Assembly: GCA_020002185.1 (NCBI GenBank)
Contig: CM034543.1
Coordinates: 6,471,656-6,535,655, forward strand
Direction of reading: 5' to 3'
DNA from: Paraescarpia echinospica
Lineage: Eukaryota > Annelida > Polychaeta > Sabellida > Siboglinidae
Length of the DNA: 64,000 nt
Below, one piece after another: positions 12,201 through 24,796 of the stretch. The number at the start of each line of letters is the position of its first letter. Position 1 is the stretch's first letter. A program made the position numbers and the translations under genes. The notes beneath the pieces are model-generated. The model was not told the DNA's origin and made no database searches. It saw nothing but the letters and a program-made list of their open reading frames with translations.

Positions 12201-15200
12201 GTTACTTTCTAACACTTCGTTCGTGACCCAGAGCATAAGTCGTGATAGATAAATCGTTTAATACAATTATTCATCTAATTGGAAGTCACGCGAGATCAAG
12301 GAGCACGGCGGTACTCATTCTTCGCGGGTCAGTTAGACAGAGAGTAGGAACGTAGACGACATCAACACAAAGTATTAGCATTACCTGCGGCGTGTTTACG
12401 ATAATAATAATTAATACCCCCTTAACACTGTATTTGTTTTGTATTTATATGTATATTTTTGCGCCACTACATTTCAGCATGGGAACTCAACGGGAAACTA
12501 TACGTTTGTCCCCCTTTGCCTCCGTTTACGAAATCCTAGACACGTTCAATAATAAATCCATCAAATTAAAGACAACCTTTGTATGTTTTATTTATGTCAA
12601 CGTTCGTAATACCACCATCTAGAGGTTTTAGAGTAGTGTTGTTTTCACACTATAGAAATGTTATTACTTCGAACAAATACAAGGTTTACAGTTTGTTTTT
12701 GGTAGTCACGTGGCCTATCGCTTTCGATGCAAGACAAACAATCCATGTGTAAGTTCGTTGAAACATCGGAGGTGATTAGATGTAACAGTGGCATCAGTCG
12801 GCGTCGCGAAATAATGAGTATAAAATGACACCAAAACGTGTGTTGATCGAATTCGACAGCTGTAGCATTTTTGCCTAATGTAACAATAAACCTATTCCCT
12901 CGGATATATTCAATCAAACCGAATCCATCTAAAGCCTAAACAGACTAAATGTACAGGGTGTGTATTTAATATGTACAGTATAATTGTGTATTCAGAGATA
13001 TCATTATTCTATAGAAATAGACAAGGGAACTAACATCTTTGATGTCTCGACAGAAACACACGTATTTCCAACTTCATTCTCACACAGTAAATCTATATGG
13101 AAACTAATCGGCAAGTTGGACAACTTATATATGATTGTTGGTGACATTTTTAATTGTTATTTGTTTTTAAGAAAGTGATGTACTACATGAACAATATCAA
13201 CTTATTTAAACATACATGCTATCATATACGTCACTTTGGCATTTCATATGTTATTCAATAAATTGTGTTTTTGCGAAATTACCCGGTCCGATGCCAGGTC
13301 CGATCCGGCAGAATAATACACTTACGTACTAAGCGCCGTTTCATCTGAACATTGCATAGACTCTATGTATTATGTAGAAAGAGTGTAAGTGGTTTTAAGG
13401 AAAGTGATGTATAGCCCGTAATGTATTGGGCATGTGGATTCACTGGACAATTTGTAGTTAAAAGTTGCACGATTTCTGAATGCAACTTTAATGCTTGACA
13501 TGGCTGCGAAGTTTGGTGAAATCATAAGTATAATATGATTTCACCCAACTTATGGTGGGGTTCGTCGTATCATGCTCGTCGCGACTGGTGTGGTAGTGAT
13601 GATGTCCGAGCCGAAACGTTATTGAATAACGGAGATCATGTTGTTGATGTGAACCGATACCTATCATGAGCGCGTCATTAACACTAGGCACACCTCACGT
13701 CATCGTAGCGACACTCATTGCTAATCTGCAGCGTTATTGATATGACATATGACCACTTCCTTGTCGAGGTCGCATGCACGCACGCACGAACGATCAGCGT
13801 GCACGTGTAAGAACACACGTGCGTGCGTGGGAGGGTGTATTCCTATTAAGACAATTGCGTCATGAACAACCCCATTGAACTTCACTGCAACACTCCGTAA
13901 AGTACTTTATTGGACGTTGTTGCCCTGAGGCAACATACCAATTTTATACTTTTTGCTTGGTCTATGCCATTTTTGAAAAAAAACTACACTCAATGCAAAA
14001 TCAGTGCTGCCATATCACGTTAATGTGTCTTAATATTTATTTCATATATTTTTTCTGTATATGGTCTTTTGGGTACAACATCATAATATAGGTGGTAAAG
14101 ATTTTTTTTATTTGGAAAAGTTGAAATAATTCATCCAATAAAGGGTTAATAAAGATGTGTTCAAACCGACCGCGTCGTCTCCCCTGTGACGTCCCTTTGT
14201 AGAACGTTAAACGTGAGTGGTTGTTTAGTAACTCAGACATCATTGACATCACCAGATGATGATATGTGATTCCGTTGTTGTAATTTCCCGATTACAGCAC
14301 CTTCGACATTTATCTGTCTTTAAGCTGGGATTATCCATGCAAACTAGCTGTAGTTCTCCAGCGTGTTCCGGCGTCATAGGTCCAGCGCTACAGGCAGTGA
14401 AGTCCAATATAAACAATACAATTTAGTAAGTAAGCTACCAGCGTGGTGGAGATAAGGAACACATATGTTGATAACATGCACAAACTACCACTTAGACAAG
14501 AGTGTCGATCAAAGGCGCCTCTGGGTATTCACTCTCCGTCTCTGACTATTGAAAATGAGACAATATAAACGACCATCAACTAAAAGCGCTAGGTTAGAGT
14601 GTTCCGTGCAGCTCCGCCCACGCAAGCGCCGTGCAACTATCTACGGCTCTTTCGCAATCCCGTACCACGGCACGCAACGTGTAAACCTATCCATTGTTAA
14701 AACATAAATGAACGTCTAAAATTGGCATATGACGGCGGGGGTAAATAAAAGTGACAACGGCGCACGGGTTAACGCGTACGAGGGGATTAATGCGTGGGGA
14801 AAGGGTTAATGTGTGGGGAAAGGGTTAATGTGTAAGGAAAATTGAGTTTTGATTTTCTAATGGTGGGGCGCAGTCTGAAACGAGTTTTATACATAAATAA
14901 TTACGTCAATAAATACACAAATAAAACATACAGTTTACTAATATTTTATTACCTCGGTATATTCCTGCCCTTTTCATCAGGATTGTATAGTGAGGTTAAT
15001 TTTTTAAGGAGTGCGTTTTGGGGCTCCCGAAAGACATTGGGACCTCCAGCGGAATTTAATTCCTTTAGCGGAACTATTTTCCCGGGAGAGGGGATGCGTA
15101 CACATCAAACGCACCCCAGAACCTTCGCGCCTGTTTCTGGTGCACACTCCACAACAGCCCACAAATAATCAGATGCATGCGCATTAATAGAAGATACGAT

Positions 15201-15652
15201 TATCTACAGTATGAAGACAATATTGTATCGATATAGTGTTACTTATAGGGTCCTTTTGGGAGTAGGCTATTGCCATACTAACGACCTGAAATATATTTTC
15301 CTTCATCTCTGTCTTCTTATTATTATTGTTTGGTTCGTCTTCCAAAATTCGCGCTTACAAACACTCAATTCACCGAGGACAAAGGCGCCCGGTGAACAAA
15401 ATATAATTGTTTATAACATCTTGTGTTATAAACTATTTGTTACTGATGCAAGTTTTCCCTGTATTTATCTTAAATATTGACGCAATTTTTGTTCGATGGT
15501 CCTAAACAGAAATCGTTTTCTTGGTTATGATTCAGGGGGTCAATCACGTGTCACACTGAAGATTCTGAAGCCAGTCACTCTGGTCCAGCATGATCTCGTT
15601 CCGTTTACATTTATGTAGTGGACGCCCGCTGGTGATTTATAGTATAGAGATG

Positions 15653-15691
<39 letters not shown>

Positions 15692-18299
15692 ATATAAGGC
15701 TACGCATGCTTTCGCAAGTTTCTAGATCGTACAACCAATCTAATTTCCGTCGACGATGTCAACACAAATACGCATTTTTTATTAAACTGACAGCGCAGAG
15801 TTACTCACACCCTGTAGTATATAATCTTAACATCGAACGGGCCTGATTCGTGACGCACTAAATGAATTGCGGAGGAAAAACGGTCCTGCGCTATATATCT
15901 CTTATAATAATATAACAAAAGAGTTTATTCACGCTTTTTGTCAAGTTACGCAATGAAATTAACAACGTCAATTCGTTCGATGATTTTAACAAAACTACAC
16001 TATCAAAAACAAAGCTACAGACTGGAATATCAGTTAACATACAATACAAAAGTAAGTTTTAATATGGAGGGCTTCAAATGTAATGTAACTGTACCACTAG
16101 TATCGTGTAGAGAATGTTTCATCGTTATTACAACATAAGTTATTGTGATTTATAATAGAACTATAGTTATTTGTTTATTTTTATCGTGAATGTATATACA
16201 GTCCACCTGAAACATTGCCAATAATAAACTGATTTTTATTCTGAACGGGAGTTGCGCTGGTAGCGAATTTAAACATCTTGCCAAACACCCGTACAAAGGT
16301 GTCACTATGCATACGCATGAAGGTTTCTTATTTAACATTGAGAAACCGTCGGGCGGTCTTTTTTCAAGCTCACTCAAAGTGTCTTTTTCTCTAGAAATAG
16401 TCTAATTATCGCTTTACAGGCATCAACATCGACATATTATTGCGCAACGCAATCTCACATCTGGCGCGGTTCCATTTCCGCACAAGTTCTCTCCTGAAAA
16501 AGTGTCAGTACAAGACGCCTGCAGCGTCGTCTTAGCACGAGGAAACAACTTACAAAGTCGAAATGCGATGATTCGAATGTCCGGTCGTGTCACTCGAAGA
16601 ACGCGTTACTTATTCCTGCGCACTCTCTTGTAATTGTTGCGATACGCGCCTTGGACGGATAAGCCTGTGGTGAACCATTCGTCCTCGCGTTCACCCAACA
16701 AGTTTATGTGGCATGCATTGTAACACAAACACATAAGTTACATTAATTTTGTAAATATAGTTTTTTTCTCTTCACAAATCCATAATGTCAGTTACCGAAC
16801 TATACCCCTTGACCCTTAAGACTGGTACTATTGTGTACGTGTTCTGCGAAGGGTAAGTATTGTTCTTTTGTTTGAGGTGATCAACAAGTATTCAGGAAGT
16901 TTACGTATCGCAATTTTTTAAGGCCGTCTTCAGAAGGCTTTTGTTTACACAGAGTTCGCGTGATTTCTTCGTCTTCCTGGAAAGCTTTGAAAGCATTGTT
17001 CAGTGAGTAATCGTCTTACACATTCGGTTACCTTTCAGATGCTCATGTCTGACGGGTTGTTTGTAGTCGACACGTCCAGCCCGGTACGTGCCACTGACAC
17101 TGTGCTGTATTTAGAACACCAACACGTTAAGAGTTGTTTATCGAATGTACGAGTCTTAAGACGGATTCACACAAAATCGAATGGTTGTAAACGATACAAA
17201 CAACTTAGAACAACACGATATAAATATTCTAAACTGGGATCACATAAACACGAGTTCTTGTAAAGTGTAAATAAAGCAAAGCACATATTAAGGCGACGGG
17301 ACGTGAGACGACACATTTAATATCTCTGTGTTTCCGGACAAACTTTGCCACTGCGGCCTGTGGTGGTTTGTAAAGCGAATTCAACATAGAATATTCACAT
17401 CTCAAGTTCGTTAAATCGTTAACTGTATAGTTAGTTAAAGTCGCATATTTTTGTTTTGTTTTGAAGAATGTGACATTATATGAATGCCACTAATTAATGG
17501 GACATTGCATAACATTACGATTATTAGTAATTAATATTAATAGTATTTATGACATCAACACATATAACCCGTCGTGTCTGTGGAATGTTGCCAACGAGAC
17601 AATGCAAAGTTCTCGAGAAAAAAAACGATCCAAAAAACGTGCGCGTTGTTGCAAGCCGTAATGTCTTGCAGTGTCTCAATTCGCTCACCGGTCTCACGTT
17701 GTAGCCGTAATCCGTTTACCTTTGAGGGACACCGGGTAGATTCACACTGCCGTTCACTCAGCTTGTTTTATGGCAGTATAATTCCTGCGTTTGTTCACAA
17801 ACAGGATGTGGTTAGCGCGTAGCGTTGTCTACGTCAAGACCCGTGCATAGCAGACGCACTATGCTTGTTTACGTGTGCAGAACGTGTGTACAGTCTGCGG
17901 TCTACGTTTGTACCCGTCTAACGCAGTCCGCGAGCGATTTCATCAACTTGGTTTTGTTGCGTGGGATGCGTCAAATACTTGCTCACTAATAAGTTCACCC
18001 GATACTTCCCTTACACACGGAAGAAGCTAGGAGCGAGCGTGTGTGCGGCAAGTGTGCTACTGAAGACGTCATGCCACAAATATCGATGTCCCGTTCTTAT
18101 ATCACAACTAGGAGAAGAGCCCGTTTTTTAAAGTTAAAAAAATCGTGTATATAGCTTTTAGAGCAAGCATATACCTTTGTCCTTTTTTCACTGAAGTCAT
18201 TCCCGACCTATTTAAGTAACAATAATCCAGTAGAGTCCAACGATTTCACTAACACTGAATAACAGGTGTGTACAACACCAGCTAAGATGTATGACATAA
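9238..18299. other. 9-kb region without a recognisable gene
   Basis: Holds short simple repeats (ATT at about 9419-9436; TA at 15659-15688), a hairpin at about 13516-13545 with GTGAAATCATA on both sides, and scattered open frames of at most 113 codons. The pair at 9680-9922 and 9894-10214 overlaps in two frames and shows no domain, splice structure or family resemblance that I can defend. Confidence 0.4.
14773..14829. repeat. 19-bp repeat, 3 copies
   Basis: Two near-identical units of G(C/T)GTGGGGAAAGGGTTAAT at 14792 and 14811, preceded by a degenerate unit. Confidence 0.7.
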
Positions 18300-18640
18300 T
18301 AGCGCCGTGGTGCAGTGGCTAGAGCTATGGACTCTCAACCGAGAGAACCCGGGTTCGAATCCTGTTCGGCGGTGTCGAACCATGGGCAAGTTCGTTCACT
18401 ATACGTTGCTCCAGTTCACTCAGCTGTATGAATGATTACCTGGCTATAAACAACGGTGGATATTTGTGTACGAACAGTCTTCGCGCATTAATTGCAGCGT
18501 GGCTGGATGCTTCCCAGAGAAGTCGAGATGGTGTTCGAGTGAACAGATCTGCCAGGGAGTAAAGTGTAAAGCGTTTTGAGCAGTCCTGAGAACTGGATAC
18601 TGCGCTATATAAGAATTTACCTTTTAGTGGATTCAAAATA
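18300..18640 (+). mobile_element. full-length tRNA-derived SINE, copy 1
   Basis: The head carries a box-A-like GTGGTGCAGTGGCTAGAGC at about 18307 and an exact box B, GGTTCGAATCC, at about 18352, the internal RNA polymerase III promoter of tRNA-derived SINEs. A conserved body follows (ACCTGGCTAT, TGGATATTTGTG, GCAGCGTGGCTG, AGTAAAGTGTAAAGCG, TGAGCAGTCC) and the 3' end is CTGCGCTATATAAGAA. The same order of blocks is seen at 39071 and, partly, at 42178 and 54431. The cloverleaf is too degenerate for a working tRNA gene. Confidence 0.85.
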
Positions 18641-19184
18641 AGTTTTTGCGAAATCATTATAAAATTATACGAATGAAAAGTTGAATTGCCGAGACATTTT
18701 AATCTAGTATGTGGTTTTCGTTTTGCTTTTTTGAAGGTTCTGTTATTGGATATCAAAAACACAGTAAAGAAATACAACTTTCGAAGTGTATTTAACCAGT
18801 ATGAATTCACAAATCGCTCAGTGGTCGTGGGTATGTTCGCGTACTGTTGTATGACCAGACCCGTAGGCTGAGGAAAAAAGAGTTCCGCTGGGGGGAAGTA
18901 ATTGTAAGACATTTGACGTTAACGACGTCGGAGACTACCCACTCGCCTGGGAAAATCTCCAACAATACCCCCCCTCAACACAACGAAGAACTTTCCATGT
19001 ATAAAACGCATCCCCCAAAATCAACCGCTATGGACCTTTGTGCGCTTTTGAACTATAAACTTGCAACACTTTTCTTTCCTGTTAATAAATAATAGTCTTT
19101 ATAATCTTATACATTTGACGCATATAACAATGATAATACACATTATATTATTACATGCATATTACCGTTAGCAACAATGCCGTA

Positions 19185-19262
19185 TGCGTGTATGCGCGTG
19201 TGCGTGTGTGCGTGTGCGCGTGTGTGCGTGTGCGCGTGTGCGCGTGTGCGCGTGTTAGCGAG
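19185..19262. repeat. TGCGCG/TGTGCG microsatellite
   Basis: A purine-pyrimidine alternating tract of TGTGCG and TGCGCG units, a sequence type able to adopt Z-DNA. Confidence 0.85.
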
Positions 19263-19473
19263 TGTATAAAACGTCGCTAATGTTTCATTGCATTAACCAT
19301 TGAGCGGACCGTTTTCACAAAGTTAGACCTGAGTATTTACACAGCCTGTATAAATAATGCTATGGGTGCACGGCAACGCCCAAACTTGAGGAAATATCTT
19401 CTGTGAATATTTGTAAAAGTTGTAAACTATTATATAACAAAACTAAAATGATCAAAACAATTACACATATAAA

Positions 19474-20084
19474 TAAGAAGAACCTTTGGTATTGTGACTA
19501 TTGTCTAGTTATTGATTGATTAAGAAGAACCTTGGTATAGTGACTATTGTCTAGTTATTGATTGATTAAGAAGAACCTTGGTATTGTGACTATTGTCTAG
19601 TTATTGATTGATTAAGAAGAACCTTGGTATTGTGACTATTGTCTAGTTATTGATTGATTAAGAAGAACCTTGGTATAGTGACTATTGTCTAGTTATTGAT
19701 TGATTAAGAAGAACCTTGATATAGTGACTATTGTCTAGTTATTGATTGATTAAGAAGAACCTTGGTATAGTGACTATTGTCTAGTTATTGATTGATTAAG
19801 AAGAACCTTGGTATTGTGACTATTGTCTAGTTATTGATTGATTAAGAAGAACCTTGGTATTGTGACAATTGTCTAGTTATTGATTGATTAAGAAGAACCT
19901 TGGTATAGTGACTATTGTCTAGTTATTGATTGATTAAGAAGAACCTTGATATAGTGACTATTGTCTAGTTATTGATTGATTAAGAAGAACCTTGGTAGTG
20001 TGACTATTGTCTAGTTATTGATTGATTAAGAAGAACCTTGGTATTGTGACTATTGTCTAGTTATTGATTGATTAAGAAGGAACA
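19474..20084. repeat. 46-bp tandem array, 13 copies, with 5-unit super-period
   Basis: Units start with TAAGAAGAACCTTGG and end GTCTAGTTATTGATTGAT; starts fall at 19474, 19521, 19567 and then every 46 bp to 20027. A variable site (tattg or tatag, and a G-to-A change) gives the order A,T,T,A,a in units 2-6 and the identical order in units 7-11, so the array also repeats every 230 bp. Copies are nearly identical, which points to recent expansion or homogenisation. Confidence 0.97.
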
Positions 20085-20507
20085 TTACCTAATAATATAA
20101 CTCGTGTATCAAAGTGTATCGCCGACAACGTTTACTTTGGCTGTAAACAACGTAATCAGCGGACCATGTGCGACCTTCCCTTCCAAGAATAAATACGAAC
20201 ACCAATTTACACTTGAAAAAAAAAAAAACCTACCGAAAAAGCTCAACGATAAACACAGTCAAATATCTTCTAATGCGCTTATATTTTGTAGCATTTTTTG
20301 CGTTGACTCCCGCATTTAATTGGTATCACGATTGAGTACAGAGACACATCGCCCACTAACGTAAACCTATATTATGTACTTATTTGAATGACAAATTAGT
20401 CTACGTTGGAGAACAGACCAAATACATCACAATTAATTTATTATAAAAACGATTGTCTCTACTAGCATTATTCATATTTTCATATCAGTTATATAAAGTA
20501 CTTCTAC

Positions 20508-20990
20508 TGTCTGCTCCTCCCCGTAATTAAATATGTTTACACATCTTTCTCACCTTCTTCCTCCCTCATCCCTCGTTATCTTTTATGTGTTCTTCTTAAA
20601 TTCGTCTTCTGTCCAGCCTCCCATCATTCCTCATTATTTTCACTTTCTCCTTAAATACATTTTCTAACCAACCATCATTTCTCATTCCGTAATTTTATCT
20701 TCTTCGTCTTCTCTTATTACTTATCCTCCCCGTAGTGTCATTCGTTTCGCTTCTTCCTCTTCACATTTGTCTCATTTCCCACCGCCCCTACATATTTCAT
20801 TCTCTTCTCTTTCCCCTGCCCTTAACTTCGTCTCATTTCCTGTCCCCCTCATTTCTCATCCCTTTCGCTTCCTTCTGTTTATAGTCGCCTCATTCTATTG
20901 TTATCTAATTAAACCCCCATTCCCTCTTCCTCTACCCTTTCATTTATATTCCTTTCAAATACTTACTCTCCGTGTGTAATCATTAGTCTA
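20508..20990. repeat. degenerate pyrimidine-rich tract
   Basis: The + strand is strongly C/T over about 480 bases, with recurring CTCATTTC, TCGTCTT and CTTCCTC phrases. It looks like an old, degenerate tandem repeat. No stable unit length could be fixed by eye. Confidence 0.6.
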
Positions 20991-22424
20991 TTTTGCGTAC
21001 CAACCCTGAACCAAAAACTACCATTAACTGACTAAACAGACCAATTACTCGCCAGTGAGGTATTCGCCTACGTCACTACAAAGCGTCGGCCGCAAGGCGT
21101 TGGTGTAAACAAATTGCCTGGAATGCGGCCCCAGCTTTGCGGCGGTCCAGTTTACGCAGACATGACGTAGTAAATGACCACTGCTGAGTATCTCATTCCG
21201 TGCCACTACCGGAGCATGACTGGGATATAAATAGCGCAGTTGAGCGCGAGAAAACTCCGCCGCGAGGTTCCACTGACATATCTTACAATGGCGTCGTACA
21301 CAAAATATTTACCTCGTCCCTCGCAACCAGCGGTTGTGACGTCAGTGTAATGGCGCCTAAATCGGATGAGGCCGTTCAAGCGGATCATTGCGACAATTAA
21401 ACGTCTAGCTTGTTCAATGTAAGACCGTTGAGCTGTGTTGATCTACAAGAAACACCAGAGTCGATCACCACCGCTGTATGGCCCAGGCATTCGCGTGCCG
21501 AAAAGATTATCAGTGCATAATTAATTGGGTGGCGTTCAACGACACACGACGTTTGTTTTGTCGGTGGCTAACAACAACTTGAGTGATTGTCATCGGATCC
21601 TGACATCCAATTACTGGGCCACGCTTAAATTTATATCGAACGAACTATTAGGCCTATCAGAGAAACATGTCAGTTTTTAAAGCGAACATTAAACGGTCGG
21701 CCGTTGTTGCGTGTTCAAATTTTTTCCAAATAATTAGCACACTGTATTCTTTGTTTATTCCGTATTTATTTTGAAATATTTAAAAATTAAGATCGGGGAC
21801 ACGTTTCCACGGTTGTGCGAAAGTTGCGCGGTTGGTAGGTTGACGGGTTGGTAGGTGAGTGCTATGGTATGCACTCACTAGGAGCGCCACTGGTAACTTC
21901 AGGAAGCATATTGCAACCAGCAGGCTTCTCATCTTTCTGAAATATCGCGTGCTGCTAAGCATCCAATCAGTACATAGTAGAATGAGAGTACACCGGAACT
22001 AGTAGTGATACTGTATGCTTTTTATTATGTTTTGCGTAAATAATTGACTGGTTTTGTATTTCCAGTGTTTTCATTCCGAAACACACAATTTTTTGCTCGA
22101 AAATAGCGTCGGATATGACGATAATTTTGTCCGTTATATTGATTAAAAGTGTCCCGCGTTGGAACATTTTGATGACTCGACAAATAAGAAGAGGTAATAT
22201 GAGTTTTAATTTCACGATTGTCTACTTCCGCTTCCGCATGCATTAACTGTGTATCAACTTGAATCTACAGTAAACAGAACACGTGATTACATAAACGAAT
22301 GCGACGTGTGAGAACGCAAGCAGGTACAAAGTCACTTCTATCTAGTAAAGGTGTAAACATTCGCACGACGAGTGTGTCACATCGATGCCACTGTACGAAC
22401 TAAATGTCAGGGTCTGCATTATGC
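20991..22424. other. no gene; isolated TATA-like and CRE-like motifs
   Basis: TATAAATA stands at about 21226 and a full palindromic CRE, TGACGTCA, at about 21337. A short open frame (21200-21400) spans both. Without an attached gene these may be chance; no exon or domain was recognised. Confidence 0.3.
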
Positions 22425-22610
22425 GTATGGGGTCAGTCTACAGTTAGTTTTCCCATCGGCTGCCATGTTAGCGTTTTGTATGATTATAAGAAAACGTGAC
22501 CTACAAAAATTCTTAAACTTCTTACCTGCTGTTATCATCATCTCACTGACATGCTGGTCGAGTTTAGTCAAAGTTTACTATTTATAGCTCTCGTAAAATG
22601 TCTGACACAC
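22425..22610 (+). repeat. dispersed repeat, copy 1 (partner at 56273)
   Basis: Shares GTTTTCCCAT, AAGAAAACGTGACCTA, CATCATCTCA and TGACATGCTGGTCGAGTTTA, in the same order and orientation, with 56273-56458. Roughly 80 percent similar by eye. Both copies sit beside long CA-type microsatellites. Family unknown. Confidence 0.8.
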
Positions 22611-22617
22611 ATACCAT

Positions 22618-22787
<170 letters not shown>

Positions 22788-22904
22788 CAAATGAAGATAT
22801 GTATATAATATAAAATGAAAAAAAATATATGTGTACACCATTTCTAAATGTATATATTAATCAAATAAGAAAATGGACATTCGCTGTGCGCGCACGCACA
22901 CATA

Positions 22905-23160
22905 TAGCTAGAGGGAACGAGAGGGAAGGAACGAGCGAGAGAAAGAGAAAAGGATGGAGAAAATAGAGAAGGGAGCGGGGATAAGTGGAGATGATAGAAA
23001 GAGAGAGAAAGAGGGGGAGATAAATAGAGAGAGATTGAGTGAGACAGGGAAAGAAAGAGAGAGGAGATAGAGAGGAGAGAGAGGAGAGAGAGAGGAGAGA
23101 GAGGAGAAAGAGGAGAGAAAGGAGAGCGGAGAGAGGAGAGAGAGAGGAGAGAGAGAGAGG
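22905..23160. repeat. GA-rich purine tract bordering a gap
   Basis: GAGA, GGAGA and GAGAGGAGA units make a nearly all-purine + strand that runs into the N gap. Confidence 0.9.
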
Positions 23161-24160
23161 NNNNNNNNNNNNNNNNNNNNNNNNNNNNNNNNNNNNNNNN
23201 NNNNNNNNNNNNNNNNNNNNNNNNNNNNNNNNNNNNNNNNNNNNNNNNNNNNNNNNNNNNNNNNNNNNNNNNNNNNNNNNNNNNNNNNNNNNNNNNNNNN
23301 NNNNNNNNNNNNNNNNNNNNNNNNNNNNNNNNNNNNNNNNNNNNNNNNNNNNNNNNNNNNNNNNNNNNNNNNNNNNNNNNNNNNNNNNNNNNNNNNNNNN
23401 NNNNNNNNNNNNNNNNNNNNNNNNNNNNNNNNNNNNNNNNNNNNNNNNNNNNNNNNNNNNNNNNNNNNNNNNNNNNNNNNNNNNNNNNNNNNNNNNNNNN
23501 NNNNNNNNNNNNNNNNNNNNNNNNNNNNNNNNNNNNNNNNNNNNNNNNNNNNNNNNNNNNNNNNNNNNNNNNNNNNNNNNNNNNNNNNNNNNNNNNNNNN
23601 NNNNNNNNNNNNNNNNNNNNNNNNNNNNNNNNNNNNNNNNNNNNNNNNNNNNNNNNNNNNNNNNNNNNNNNNNNNNNNNNNNNNNNNNNNNNNNNNNNNN
23701 NNNNNNNNNNNNNNNNNNNNNNNNNNNNNNNNNNNNNNNNNNNNNNNNNNNNNNNNNNNNNNNNNNNNNNNNNNNNNNNNNNNNNNNNNNNNNNNNNNNN
23801 NNNNNNNNNNNNNNNNNNNNNNNNNNNNNNNNNNNNNNNNNNNNNNNNNNNNNNNNNNNNNNNNNNNNNNNNNNNNNNNNNNNNNNNNNNNNNNNNNNNN
23901 NNNNNNNNNNNNNNNNNNNNNNNNNNNNNNNNNNNNNNNNNNNNNNNNNNNNNNNNNNNNNNNNNNNNNNNNNNNNNNNNNNNNNNNNNNNNNNNNNNNN
24001 NNNNNNNNNNNNNNNNNNNNNNNNNNNNNNNNNNNNNNNNNNNNNNNNNNNNNNNNNNNNNNNNNNNNNNNNNNNNNNNNNNNNNNNNNNNNNNNNNNNN
24101 NNNNNNNNNNNNNNNNNNNNNNNNNNNNNNNNNNNNNNNNNNNNNNNNNNNNNNNNNNNN
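23161..24160. other. assembly gap of exactly 1,000 N
   Basis: All N. It is flanked by a purine tract on the left and (ACAG)n on the right, so the missing sequence is probably low-complexity. Confidence 0.99.
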
Positions 24161-24180
24161 ACAGACAGACAGACAGACAC
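24161..24180. repeat. (ACAG)n at the gap edge
   Basis: Five ACAG units directly after the N run. Confidence 0.9.
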
Positions 24181-24640
24181 AGAGCCTGTAATGGAAGGCA
24201 AACAGCCCTGCAGTACATGAGTCGATCTAAATCTATCTGACTGACACTATCTAAGTTCCACCGTTGTCTCGTATCGAAGGTTACGTTTAATTGACGCTGA
24301 ATTGACCATTACAGCGTCAACTCTAACCCTAACTACAGCCCAATGTTGAGTTGTGTCTAACTGCGGCTCTTTTCGCGGTTGTTCGTTTGTGAAGTCGGTG
24401 CTCGTTGCTCGCGGCGTCGCCCGGCCTAGTCCGTCGATCTCCGCCGCCATCTCAGCCCCGGCCTCGGCCCTCGTCGCCGCCGTCAGGACCCGGCCATATT
24501 AGACAGAAACAGCGCCGGGTATTTATACGTGGCGCCGCAGGTGAACACACCTGGCACATACGTGAGATGACGAGTGCGTACAATATTTTGTCGGCACTGT
24601 ATGCATTAGAAATGGATTTGTTGGGGGTGAACCACAGATA
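24181..24640. other. locally GC-rich stretch, no gene assigned
   Basis: A GC-rich, CpG-containing island (about 24400-24540, with CCGCCGCCATC and CGTCGCCGCCG) in otherwise AT-rich DNA. Overlapping short open frames occur on both strands, with no recognised domain. An unmethylated promoter island is one possibility. Confidence 0.3.
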
Positions 24641-24796
24641 AGTAGCACCCTTCTGTTCACCCCCTTTCTATCAACTCTGTACTGTTTATTTTTTATGTGT
24701 TGGAAATGGTGTTATAATATCTAATGATAGAATTTGTGCTGTGGGTTGTTTGAAATAAATTAGTGATTGATTGATTGATTGATTGATTAATTGATT
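24641..24796 (+). mobile_element. possible retroelement 3' end with (TTGA)n tail
   Basis: An AATAAA-containing segment (GAAATAAATTAG) is followed by seven or more GATT units (24763-24796). Signal plus tetranucleotide tail fits a LINE or SINE 3' terminus, but no body was identified. Confidence 0.25.

Noticed and set aside
18305..18375. A functional tRNA gene
   Set aside because: Boxes A and B are good, but the acceptor and T stems contain mismatches, and the sequence continues into a SINE body found elsewhere.
19474..20084. CRISPR-like array
   Set aside because: The 46-bp units abut with no unique spacers, the DNA is eukaryotic and there are no cas genes.
22861..24220. Long frames (393-446 codons) over 22861-24220
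   Set aside because: Mostly N bases plus GA-rich or ACAG repeat; no real coding content.
24316..24335. Telomere-like TAACCCTAAC
   Set aside because: Less than two units of TTAGGG; consistent with chance.
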